64,000 bases of DNA from contig OY754975.1 of assembly GCA_963576475.1 (NCBI GenBank), forward strand, positions 16,329,469-16,393,468. The letters are read 5' to 3'. Each line of letters opens with the position of its first letter. Position 1 is the first letter of the stretch. Origin of the DNA: Molanna angustata. Its lineage: Eukaryota; Arthropoda; Insecta; Trichoptera; Molannidae. The notes beneath the pieces are model-generated. The model did no database searches, was not told the DNA's origin, and saw only the letters and a program-made list of their open reading frames with translations. Below, one piece after another: positions 10,104-22,500 of the stretch. The translations under genes and the position numbers were made by a program.

Positions 10104-11624
10104 TTTTTTAACAGATTTTTAATTATCTCAATAGAGACGAAGTTGGAATATTTATTGTAGGAGAACCGGGAAATCAAGGCACCTACAGGGCTTACGACCT
10201 GTCATCGGCTGGTTTACGTGATCACTTTATGCGCTTGCGCAACGTTCACCAATTATGCCTTTTTAATGAGATCCCTATCAATTCAATTTTGAAAGTTCTA
10301 TATATTGTAATACTGAAATTCTTTTCGCTTGAAAATAAAGAATTTTTACTACAGCCATCTATGGGTGAAATTATGAACAACAATCTTATTATTTTTATTT
10401 ATTTTGTTGGAACGCCATCTATTGAGAGAATTGATTTTTGTAAATAATGAAAGCTACAATTCTTATATCTGAGGTGACAATGCATTTTTCGCATAGAAGT
10501 CACCCCTGAATTGCGCCAGACTTATAAGGTCATTTTTGTCTTATTTACCTACTTGTACCAATGTGTAAGTAATCGAATATTTTTATTATTGCATATGCGC
10601 AAACATTGGATTTTTTTCCCTGTCGGGAGTCAAAGATATTTTTTAACAGATTTTTAATTATCTCAATAGAGACGAAGTTGGAATATTTATTGTATGCGTT
10701 CACCTATTTATTGTATTTTGTCTTATTTACCTAATTGTAGCTTTCATTATTTACAAAAATCAATTCTCTCAATAGATGGCGTTCCAACAAAATAAATAAA
10801 AATAATAAGATTGTTGTTCATAATTTCACCCATAGATGGCTGTAGTAAAAATTCCTTATTTTCAAGCGAAAAGAATTTCAGTATTACAATATATAGAACT
10901 TTCAAAATTGAATTGATAGGGATCTCATTAAAAAGGCATAATTGGTGAACGTTGCGCAAGCGCATAAAGTGATCACGTAAACCAGCCGATGACAGGTCGT
11001 AAGCCCTGTAGGTGCCTTGATTTCCCGGTTCTCCTACACTAAATATTCCAACTTCGTCTCTATTGAGATAATTAAAAATCTGTTAAAAATATCTTTGACT
11101 CCCGACAGGGAAAAAAATCCAATGTTTGCGCATATGCAATAATAAAAATATTCGATTACTTACACATTGGTACAAGTAGGTAAATAAGACAAAAATGACC
11201 TTATAAGTCTGGCGCAATTCAGGGGTGACTTCTATGCGAAAAATGCATTGTCACCTCAGATATAAGAATTGTAGCTTTCATTATTTACAAAAATCAATTC
11301 TCTCAATAGATGGCGTTCCAACAAAATAAATAAAAATAATAAGATTGTTGTTCATAATTTCACCCATAGATGGCTGTAGTAAAAATTCCTTATTTTTAAG
11401 CGAAAAGAATTTCAGTATTACAATATATAGAACTTTCAAAATTGAATTGATAGGGATCTCATTAAAAAGGCATAATTGGTGAACGTTGCGCAAGCGCATA
11501 AAGTGATCACGTAAACCAGCCGATGACAGGTCGTAAGCCCTGTAGGTGCCTTGATTTCCCGGTTCTCCTACAATAAATATTCCAACTTCGTCTCTATTGA
11601 GATAATTAAAAATCTGTTAAAAAA
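10104..11624. mobile_element. Composite long palindrome with about 590-bp arms
   Basis: The left arm 10104-10693 is the near-perfect reverse complement of 11036-11624. The spacer holds a third, partial inverted copy (10741-11035, matching 10155-10447 inverted). The repeated unit contains a 72-codon open frame seen at 10229-10447 (+), 10747-10965 (-) and 11281-11499 (-). The last two copies differ by one residue, but the product resembles nothing known. Degenerate single copies of the unit occur at 18075-18210 and 26028-26165, so this is a dispersed element family. A 63-bp direct repeat flanks the whole (9975-10037 and 11627-11690). Confidence 0.85.
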
Positions 11625-11626
11625 TG

Positions 11627-11690
11627 TTTTTATCATTCCCAAGTTGCCTGCACTGCATTTACTGATATTCAATGTGGGTAATATGTTTTT
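11627..11690 (+). repeat. 63-bp direct repeat, right copy
   Basis: Direct counterpart of 9975-10037 with a few substitutions, directly abutting the right arm of the palindrome. Confidence 0.7.
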
Positions 11691-11954
11691 AACATTAATA
11701 ATATTATTGCCTTATTTTCATCAAAAATAATTTTTACAGGAAATGTATTACTAGGGTACGTTGTTGGGGGATCCCAGCCGCAAAAATGGATGACTTTTCC
11801 TCTTCAAAGTTGAGATGGTCAATTCTTTTGATGAATTTAAAAGGTATCACTCTTAAACCACTTAGTGACACAAGATCTAATTTTGGCAATAAAATCATTT
11901 AAGATATATAGGGCAAGATTACGATGTGAAATGCTTTAATTTTCTTTTTTAGGA

Positions 11955-12476
11955 ATGACTAATTAGTAGAGACCTAAATGATTTGCGAATGTGATAAACT
12001 TTTTTTTTTTGTGAATTTTGCGCTTTTTTTCGTGAATAATGCGAATTTAACTTATTTCATGAATAACGCGAATTTCGCACTTTTTTCTCAAATAACGCAA
12101 CATTAACACCGTGTTTCTACAAAAATATCACCCCTTTCCCAAAAAAATAACTCGTATATTAACACCACTTTTTGTTTTTAACAAAAATAACACCAATAAT
12201 AACACCGTTTTACTTCAAAAATAACACCCTTCGTGGGTCAGTTGGTTGGGTATCTGACTGCTGATCCAAGGGTCCCGGGTTCGATTCCCGGTGTAGACAC
12301 AGTTTTTAATTGTGTTTTCAGTCTGGATCTGTGAGACTATTAATATCGTAAGTCTCCAGAATGTGGCAACTTGTTATTGGGTGCGTGTTTGATAATTATT
12401 TGACATATTACATGTTAGTTGCTCGAGAAGCTACATAAATACAAACACCCCTTTTCCAAAAACATAACGCGAATAA
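11955..12476. mobile_element. MITE-like element with internal subrepeats and a SINE
   Basis: The left end AGTAGAGACCTAAATGATT is matched, inverted, by the right end (AGTAAAGACCTGAATTATT read inward). Between them lie two kinds of short subrepeat, aataacgcgaat-like and aaaaataacacc-like (12000-12235, resuming near 12440), interrupted by an S3 SINE. No coding capacity. A target duplication is not clear. Confidence 0.55.
12229..12380 (+). mobile_element. tRNA-derived SINE, family S3
   Basis: The head contains GTGGGTCAGTTGG (A-box-like) and GGGTTCGATTCCCGG (B box). It is followed by a body with ACACAGTTTTTAATTGTG and GTGGCAACTTGTTATTGG, matching the copy at 3042-3215. The tRNA-like part continues into a long tail, so it is a SINE and not a tRNA gene. 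Confidence 0.7.
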
Positions 12477-12591
12477 TTCAGGTCTTTACTAATTACTTAT
12501 ATGTATTGTATTTTTTATTTGAATAAAATCGTTTGTTCCTTAGAACAGAGTAAGTTTGGCTGCTTTTATTAAATATTTGCATTGCATTAAA

Positions 12592-12700
12592 CACGTGTTT
12601 GGAAGGACAATTTACGCTGCAAACCCGTGCACAATTGGTGTACCTTGAATTGAACACGTGTTTGTAAAGGGAATTAGCGCAACAAATCCATTTGTAATTT
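12592..12700. repeat. Dispersed repeat related to 25.92-26.03 kb
   Basis: The stretch around gctgcaaacccgtgcacaat and cttgaattgaac matches, in reverse complement, 25920-26030. A degenerate transposon fragment of unknown class. Confidence 0.55.
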
Positions 12701-13885
12701 GAAGCAGTACTGCCTCCTATTGAATATGGAAAATGAAATACACGGCCCTGCATATCACTGTATTTTTTTTATAAAATGTTATATCATTTAGATTTTAAAA
12801 TTTAATAAGATTTTATTTTGTCTTTGTACTTTTTTGGAGTAACAAAATATATAAATATATTGTCAGCTTATCTTCATTTTGGGGTGTATTCATTCCTCCA
12901 ATGGTTTTAGTTACAAGTTTTTTTTAGTATCTGTATGTTAAGCAAAACCAAATGAAATAATGAAACAATGGTTTGAAATGAAAAAAACTTTTTTTAAGTA
13001 GGTATAATTTAAAATAGTACGCACATGTATACAAACATAAATAATTATATTAATATTTTAAACAAATTATTTTTATATTATTATTAAGTAGGTAAAAAAG
13101 TCTATACTTAAATTCTTACGTAAATAGTTTTTTTTAAATAAATGTGATAAGTAATGTTTACATTATAAATGTAGCAAATTTAACTTGAATTATTAAGTGA
13201 CAGTGAGTTAAATTTAAAATTGAATTCTAATTATAATTCTCAATATACAAATATCCGTGATTGTTTGCAAAAATATTATCTTATTCCATCTTAAAATGAC
13301 AATTAAGAAGAAAAGAATATAAATATCACAGTTTCATTTTACAAACAAGCAGTTTTTTTTAAATTATCTCTTATTTTTAAAAAGATAAGTGACACAATGG
13401 AACTTGGCTTTCTATATATTTTTTCTTATGAATTAAAAGTAATAAAAAAGTGAAATGTGTATTATCATTGAGATTCAAATTTGCTCTGTTAAATTCATAA
13501 TAAATCAAATTATCAGGAATTGGAATAGTGATGGAATCACAACACTTATAAAACGGAAACAATCAATCAATCAATTATTATGATGAATCCCCAAATTGTA
13601 AAAGATTTTTTGAAATTATTAAAACAATGAACACATATTTTAAATTCACATTGTATATTTTGTATTGGAATGAAAGAATAACTTCTGTGTAAACATTAGA
13701 AAACTCTCGGTGACATTCTTCAGGTATAAAAATGATTTTAAAATAGTTTATATTTCTTAAAAAATCAATAATATATTTTTAATTATAAGTATAGAACCAA
13801 TCATATTATTTTTTGTATCAGGAAACAAAGGATTGCATTAAAAATATTTCTTTTAATTAAGGAATACAAATGAAACTTAAATTGG

Positions 13886-14047
13886 TTAAAGGTTAGTGTC
13901 CACATGGATCGGACACAACACATCAAACGGATTTCAGTTTCGAATACCAATTCATGCAAATGTGCATCGCCTCGTCGTTGTTGCTTCGAGACGACCTGTT
14001 AGGAGAATCAGATCCGTATGCTGAGCCTATGTGGACACTAAGCTTAA
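13886..14047. mobile_element. Small TTAA-flanked MITE
   Basis: TTAA occurs at both ends (13886-13889, 14044-14047). Inside are inverted TTAGTGTCCACAT (left) and ATGTGGACACTAA (right). The core is relatively GC-rich for this region. TTAA flanks suggest a piggyBac-like mover, though the family assignment is an inference. Confidence 0.6.
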
Positions 14048-14478
14048 AAAAGAATATAAGGAACAAAAAAAAATCATAGAAGTTATATAGTTTTTATAAT
14101 CTTGAATTCATGAAAGTCACTAACCAATTGGTTTCCAGATTATTATTTAATTGGTTTTATAAAAGAGCATTTTTCTTCAGTAACAATTAAGAAAATTATA
14201 TAATAATTAATTAGAATTGTGATTCTCTGTAATTATTCATGTATTTTATTTATGGCAGAATGTTTTGTAAATAATAAATGAAATATCAAAATATTGATAA
14301 AATGTATAAGTAGATGGATACATACTGTAAATAATAATGTATTCACAAAACTCTATGCACTAAAATGTTAATTTGATATCTTATTATGAATAGATACCAA
14401 TATACTTTTAATAAAATAATATATTTTGTTTATTTAGCACAATTTCCTAATAAATATTATATATTAAATATATTAAAA

Positions 14479-14610
14479 TGAGTCGGTGGCAGAATGGTAA
14501 GTGCGCTGGACTAGAAATCCAGTGGACATAGATTTGTATCCTGCTTTGACTGATTTTGTTGACCTATAAGCACAAGCATTTGCTTATTTCAATGACATTC
14601 TTTTTTGTTT
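14479..14610 (+). mobile_element. tRNA-derived SINE, family S1, degenerate
   Basis: Head GGTGGCAGAATGGTAAGTGC and AATCCAGTGG are followed by a decayed B box and the body motif CACAAGCATTTGCTTA. It is the most diverged S1 copy in the window. Confidence 0.65.
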
Positions 14611-15889
14611 AAAAATATACATTTCTTTTATAAAAGTAAATATTTTTCAGGAATACAACTTTAATTGAACATTAAAATTATACTTACAGTACATAATAAT
14701 ATAGTATTTATTTAATATAGATGGCTACAACCATTGCATTCACTCCCAGCACCTCAGTTATAGAAATTTTCTATTCTTTGCTTATTATTATAATTAAAAT
14801 CACAATTTAAACATTTCCATAAAAAAACTTAGTTATAAACTTTTGCCAAAACAGTTATACATTTAACAATCACTTACATATGTACCAATTTCATTGAGAA
14901 GCATCATGGAAATAGGTAATCTTTTCCCAATTTTTTTTAAAACAGAGTGAATATAAAAAAAAGATTTTTAATGAATATTCTAAGGGGGAAATCAATTTAA
15001 AAAAATATATGAAAATAATAACTCTCCACAGAGTGGAAATAAACAAAGTTATGTTATTATTATAATAATTTTTTAATAGATTTAGATTCAACAAAATGTT
15101 TATTATTAGAAGTCCAAAGATGTTATTAATTGCCAATATATTTCAATCTTATTGTAGAGCTCTACTAACTTATATTTAACAAACTGATATTGCAGGGAAT
15201 TCGTTGAGTAATTTGCGAATAAAAAAAATAGACTTTTCCTTTTGCTTTGAAGAACCTCGATAAAATTGGTAATTATAATGATTGTATTTATTTTTTCAAG
15301 GCGCTAATTAGTAATTTTTTAAAGTATATACTCTAACGCTTATGCTAATACAAAACATTTTACACAGTTTTGCATTACACAGTCTTAATTTTGTTTCACT
15401 AAACCGTCATTCACAACATAATGCATAGTTTTTTTTCAGTTAATTTTAGCATAGTCCCAATTTGATAATACAATAATAGTTTGTGTTTGCGAATATGTAA
15501 ATACAATGTTTTAGAGGCTTGTGAGGCTTGTGTAATAAATTACATCATATTTAAATAAATTTATTATGTTGAAAAGGATATTGGTTGACACACTTAAAAT
15601 GTTTCTATAAATTGAGACAAAGCCATACATCGCACTCATACCAATAATCTATGTCACAATATTTCATAAATATCATATAGAAAGCAACATGATGTGTCAT
15701 TACAAAAGACCTATATTAAAATATTATAAAAATTGTTCATAAATTGTTTCACTCCTATACCTAATATAAGCTTATAACTATGTGAAAAGCGTTCATGTCT
15801 TTAAGTTTTTTTTAATTTGGTGAACAAATTCAGATCATAGTAAAACATAAAATCATCAACTAGAATCTGCAAAGAAAATAATATGATAG

Positions 15890-16195
15890 TTAATATAAAA
15901 TGGAGTATAAATATACAGTATATCCCCATTATCATATTATGTAGGTACTTAAAATTTTACAATATGTTGGTACTCTGAACTTTTATTATGACGAGTATCC
16001 TTTTATATAAATTTAAATAAATAAGCAAATATATTATATGAATGAATAATATAAAATGAAGTATATACAGTATATCCCCATTATCATATTACACATGTAG
16101 GTACTTCAAATTTTACAATATATTGGTACTCTGAACATTTATTAAGATGAGTATCCTTTGATATAAATTTAAATAAATAAGCAAAATGAATATTT
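15890..16195 (+). repeat. 152-bp tandem duplication downstream of MMP
   Basis: Two direct copies; for instance acagtatatccccattatca occurs at 15915 and again at 16067. They have diverged by substitutions and small indels. The duplication lies 0.4-0.7 kb past the MMP stop, possibly within its 3' UTR. Confidence 0.75.
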
Positions 16196-16575
16196 TTTTT
16201 AAGAAAGAATAATTTTGTTGATGTGTAATATTATGTTATTTACATGAACACTAGAAAACAAAATTAAAAGTTTATTGAAATAATGTTAAAACTATTTGGC
16301 AAATGATGTTTTTTATGTACACTTAATATGGCTGTAATGAGTATAAAAATATTTACAAATGATTTATTTCACAGGCAAAACATTTTTTTTTCATCTATTC
16401 ATAGAATACAAAAAATATGTACATAAATGAGGAAATACTGTACGCTCTCACAAAACAATTGTACAAGTTATATAGCACTAATAAATATAGCTAAAAAAAT
16501 GTATATTTGTATACATAATATAACAAAGAATGATCCTTCAAAAAATACTTAATATTTTCAAGATAAAAAATTAAT

Positions 16576-19500
16576 TCACGTCAAATCTAAACTGAGAATA
16601 AAAAATATTGTTGTTGCTACAAGCAATAAAATGTTTGTGGTTAACGAGTGTGCTTTTGAGTATTCAAATGTGCTTGTTGGTGAAGGTGGCAGTCCTTGAT
16701 ATGGTTGTTTATTACTAAGATCATCCCGTCCCGGATACGGACATCCCATCCAAAATGGTCCAGATAGCTTTTGCTTTTCATCCTCAACTTGCATATGAAG
16801 GTCGTTGAACTTCCAGAAACCCTTTCCTTTGAAGAAATATGTTTTCCCTGTGTGAAATAAAACATACATTTAGTGTGATTCGTAATATCCAGTATTGTAT
16901 GGTGTAAATCCAACAAACTCCTTTTAAATATCAAGAAATGTTATGTTATAAGTTATAAGATTTCATAGAATTAAAATCCTATCGTGGTTAATTACTCTAT
17001 CAATTATATTTTCTTGAATTCTGTCACTGAAATAAATGATCTTGGAGTATTGTATGATGAGAAATTGTCATTTGTAAGTCATATTAAAAATATAGCGAAT
17101 AAGGCTATGTAAATCCGGTGACAGGAAAATTATTCGAAAAACAATTATTCGAATGCTCAATTTTACAAAAATCAATTTTATGAATGGCAATTATTCGAAT
17201 CACATTTTTTCGAAAAACAATTTTCCGAACACACAATTATCAGAATTTACAATTGTTCGAATTTTTATGACGTCATGTTGGTAGTATTGTGAGAGGAATA
17301 AACCATAGATTTTTATTATAATATACTAGATGTCGTAGTTAGCAAATTTTGTATGAATCGAAAACAAATGACTCACTTTTTGCACGGAGTACTACATCTA
17401 CATATGTTTAATAAAAATCTATGGAATAAACAACATGGCGACGCACTGCGCTGTCAGATATCCTAGGATGTACACCTATTTTTTAAACCTAAACCTACAA
17501 AACTTTGGTAAAAATAGGTTGGTTAGGTTTGTTTGTAGTTATAATTGCGACTGGCGTGAACCAGTTGCAGTATATATTTAAAAAAGTAACTATAATATTA
17601 AAATAAAATAACTAAATTGGTGTGAATACTAGATAAACATAAACTGGTGTACAAACTAGGCTATCCCGCGCTGTCAAACATCAGTTATTAAAAATGTGCA
17701 AACATACGTACCCAACAATAATACAACAAGTAATAATAGTCTTCATCGAATATATTTTACTGGCAACAAATATGTCAAAAGAGGCAACATAATGACACAA
17801 AAATATATTAAATTCAGTCAATTGGTTTTCCAACAAATGTTAGTTCAAATAATTTGCTTTCGGACAATTGTCATTCTGGTAACTGATTTTCGAAAAATTG
17901 TTATTCGTACAATTGCGCATTCGAACAATTGTGTTTCGAAGAATTTTCATGTAATCTGTAAATCCTTGGCTTTGTTTTTTTTAATATATGTTAGTTGTAT
18001 TTTCAATTGAATATTTAAAACATTTATATAATGGAAATCATTTGAAGCTCACATAATATATAAAGCAAACAAATAATTAACAAAAAGTCATAACTGGTGA
18101 ACCTTGTGATCACGTAAACCAGCCGATGACAGGGCGTAGGTCCCCGATTTACCGCTTCTTCTATAAATATATATTCAAACTTCGTCTCTACTGAGATATC
18201 AAGTTTGTCAAAAATAATTAGTTACAGTATGATGTTATTGTTATTAAAAGTTCTTAAGCAAGTTTTAAAGAACATTTTCCAATACAAGATAATGTAAGTG
18301 TGCATACAGAATAATTGTCATTTCTAATATGAAATAATATAAACTAATGTAGAAATATAAAAAAGGTCATTTGAATGACAAAATCAGTATATTGTTAGTT
18401 ATAATATTACAACAAATAAATTTTACCATCTTTCCATTGGAAAACAGTGTCAATATCATATCCAACACCTTTCCACATGCTCATGTCGCGAGGATAGTCT
18501 AGTTCCACTGTGCCAAGGTCTTCGTCAAATCTAAAATAATCATTGAAACATAAGCCATGTTTGTTTAGCAACTATTTATATAAATAAGAAACCAAAAAAT
18601 ATATTCTAGGAAAATTTTTGCAAATTATAGTATCCATATGTAATGAAACCTTAAATTGAGATTTTGTTGTGAAAAATATATTTTTAATTATATTGAAGTT
18701 CTGTTAAGACCACCTTTAAATGATTTTGAAAACTTACTTCCAATACATTGTTTCGTTATAGAAATAAGTCTTTCCGTTGTGTCCCCAGACCATAGCAGCA
18801 TTTAAATGTTCCAAAGTCTCTGGTAATCCAAGATCCGTCAGTGGTCGAGGGTAACTCCTTTCTAGTTCATTGCCGTTGAACACATAGAATTTTTTGCCTA
18901 GAATGAAAAAAAAAAAAAATTTAAATTATTTATTATTCTTTAATAATAAAGTACCTAATAAAATTTATTAACTGTCCTCAGAAATTATGTAATTGATTTT
19001 TTCTCCTTTTGGTATTTTGTTGTTACTTTGAAAAGAAAAAGTTATATATTTTTTAAATTTATTTGTTATATATTTTCTAATTTGAAGTTATTGTGTATAA
19101 ATACAGCAACAGTATCGGATTTTCTCAATAAAATCTTATAAATCAATGGTTTAAGACTGTAATAATGTGTTTTTATTTTATTTTTGTAAAACAAATAACA
19201 AACTGATGTGATTATTGTAAAATATGCTCTAGCTTACTTAAAACAAATAATTTGTCACTATAAATTAATGTGAATAAAATATTACATACCAATGAAAAAT
19301 ACAATTTTCCTATCAGGTCTTTCATAAACAGCATCCACATGAGTGAGGTCGTCAGGCAGACCACTCCACATTCTACTGATAAATGTTGGGTATCCTTCAA
19401 TAATTCCTTCAGTGCCAATACGCCAGAAGTACTGAAATAAATGTTTTAATAAGATACATTAAAAAAATCATGGACTAATATTTGATTTGATCGTTTGATG

Positions 19501-22500
19501 TGAAAACTTCAGATGCAGGGTAAATTAGACGATTCCTAAATAAAAAATGAACTACTTAATAGATCATTTTCAAGTTTAAAACTGATTAATAAATAATTTC
19601 AATGACATTCAATGGCAAAGAAAACCTTAAAAATAAAATTAAAAAAAATGGAAACAATGCCGTTACAATTTAGAGCTGGAATAACACTATGCCAATAATA
19701 TCTTGAAACATTGACTTGGATATCAGAGATCTCTGAGTTAATTGAATGGCGAATAATTTAAATAACTCGAAGATATCTTAATGGTTCTTTCTGTCCCCTC
19801 GTTCGTGATTTTCTTAAAAGAATATATGTACATCAAAATATAAAACTGTTAGCCCTAGAACAGGTATACCAAGTTGGGCAGCAGTTATCTATTTTTAATG
19901 ACGATTATTTAAATTGTGTGATAAATAAATAAAATAAATAAAAAAAAAATAAATGTTAAGAATTTTTTGTACCTGTGATTTAAAGATGAAGACCTCTCCC
20001 CTTATAAGAGCTATTGCATCATAATTAGTATTACAAGAATCTGGTTTAGGAGGTTTGTTTTCCACAGTGGGAGTGGATTCCGTTGAATGTCTTCTGTCAG
20101 GTCTGTGCCACGGCTTCTCTGGAGGGTAATAGGGCTTCTTAGGCGAATGAGGTTTTCTCGGTTGCTCTGGTTTGGGATGTGAACTGTCTGTGGGATGAAC
20201 ATGATGTGGCTTGTGAGTGGTGGTATGTGGATGATGAGGATAGTAAGGGTTGTATGGATGTCTGTCTGGATAGTTATTTTTGACATCAGGATAATATTTG
20301 TGTGTTCTTCGATCAGGGTGTTCTGTCTCTGGTCTTCTTGGCGCTTCTGTTCTTGGTGTCGTATGAACTGGTCTTCTTTCGGGATACTTCGGAGGATTGT
20401 AGTCGGTTCTTCTGTCAGGATAATACGGTCTCCTTTCTGGATATTCGGGTTTTCTTTCAGGTGGAGTCGGTCTTATTTCAGGTCTCTCGGGATACCTCGG
20501 TGGATGTGTGGGTCTATGTCTCGGATAGGTGGGGTATTTATCGGGATCTTGAGAAGGCCATCGAGGTCTTTCTGGTCTTCTATCAGGTCGTTCTGTTGTA
20601 TGAACTCGAGGTGTTTCCACAGGAGGATAAACTGGAATTTTGGCCCATACCTTGTCTTCTTTGGCACCTAAAATATAAACATATTTTTATTCAACTACAT
20701 GAGTAAGCATTCAAATTTCTTATCTGCATATAAATAAAGTAGACCTCATATTTAATAAAAGTTCTTTGGATCAGAATGAGAATTTCATTTGACTTTATAA
20801 GGAACTTTTAGAATATACATTTTTATTTTGTCAGGGAATGTTTGTACATATTATTTGAATGGTGCTACAACATTTTCATGTTTTATTTTTACTATTTTGT
20901 TGAAAATATTACTTTTTTATATTACATACAGTTATGTAATGTATGTAGACTGTTAACCCTAGTAAAGATTGAATTTTTGTACATGAAAAATGATAAGTAA
21001 GTATCTAAGAAACTATAAATCAAGGTCCAGGTGAATTTAGTTAGCCAGTAAAAAATCTTTAAGAAATAAATAATGTGATTATTTACCATAAAGATTCTGT
21101 ATTCCAAGTCTGTCATCATCTGGAAGAACAAAGTTGGCCGGAAGACCTTGGTACCAAGGATACATAAGAGCCCCCTGTACTGAGCTATGACTTAGACCCA
21201 AAGAGTGACCAAATTCATGAGCTGCTACAGCAAATAGAGATGTGCCTGAAATGAAAAAATAATATTTAAAAAATTAAATGTTGTAGGAAGGTCATGAATT
21301 ACAGAAGCACCAAACTATTAAGCACTGCATACAAAGTACTAACAATCATATTATAAATATCACCAAATATCTTGAACTAGGCTTACAGTTGCGCAGAGCG
21401 CAAATTTGTGTCTTTTTGCTTCGTTGGTTTAAGGCGAAATGGTTCAAGACAAACAATAGGTAACAGAGCATTCTTCTCTCTTCTGTCAGTGTTCAAACAA
21501 GAAGTATCCATAGGAAAACATAAATCACACTGTACAAAACAATTATTAGAACAGTTGTGACATATGAAACATGGACACTTACAGCCAGATCTGCTGGACA
21601 CGTTTGAGAAATGAGTGGTTCGCTAAATCCTAGGACCAGTGTCTTATGGTGATGCCTGGAGAATTAGATACCTAGTTATAATGATGAGCTGTATGATATC
21701 TATAAGACTCCGAGGCTCTCTACATGTTAGATTGAGATGGGCCGGACATGTACAGAAAAAGTCACCATAGCAAATACCAAAAGAGGCCGTGTGGACATCC
21801 AGGTGTAAGAAGAAAGGATGGAATACTGCGACTGCGATGGGAGGATGAAGTTGGAAGTAACTATTGTAAGTGTCGGGCAGTTGGAGAGTTGCTGCAGAAG
21901 ATAGAAAAAGCTAGAGGCGAAGACAGAGAAGAAGAGCCTTGACAGAGGTCAAGGCTCGATATTGGCTGTATCACCATTGAAGAAGAAGAAGCAAGGTAGT
22001 GCAAAAACAAAACAATTGATTATATATGCGGTCTAGGTGCGAGCGTCTGCCGACAGCGAAGCGGAAAGTGGTTAGAACAAACGCTTGAGACTTGAAGTAA
22101 ATGACGTGCGTCCTAATCGAGAGCATGTGTCGAGCGGCAACGATCACAGGCACCGAGTGGCCTGTGATCGTGTTATCCCGCTCGTTTGTTTTACACGTTT
22201 CTCAAGATTTCTATTTAAAACGCCAAATTGAGAGAGTCATGTAAATTGCTAAAATGGCAGAGGGGCAGGAAAGCTCTCTCTAAGATTTCTATTTGTTTTA
22301 CACGCACAACAAGTCCGTAAATTTATTTGGAGACGTAAATTGTACAACCTGAATATCAGAACTATGAGCTCTACCATCGATATCGAAAAGCTACAGGAAT
22401 AAACGAAACTTAGATTATATAAACGAAAGAAATATTTCCGATAATATAGGTAAATTTATTTGAACTTCTGATCGCGCAGAGTTCTAATTTCGATCGTAAT

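Larger units (their letters stand above)
12700..16575. other. AT-rich gene-free region
   Basis: No exon-like coding is visible on either strand. It contains a TTAA-flanked MITE (13886-14047), a degenerate S1 SINE (14479-14610) and a 152-bp tandem duplication (15890-16195). The part from about 15.8 to 16.57 kb probably includes the MMP 3' UTR, since minus-strand AATAAA signals occur near 16271 and 16363. No other structure was recognised. Confidence 0.5.

Noticed and set aside
10229..11499. Three copies of a conserved 72-codon frame (begins MRLRNVHQLC)
   Set aside because: Identity follows from the near-perfect inverted DNA repeat; no known domain, and the diverged family copies at 18.1 and 26.1 kb do not keep the frame.
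20195..20706. Long plus-strand open frames opposite the MMP hinge
   Set aside because: They are antisense shadows of the proline/arginine-rich hinge exon, whose own frame is supported by splice phase and domain order.
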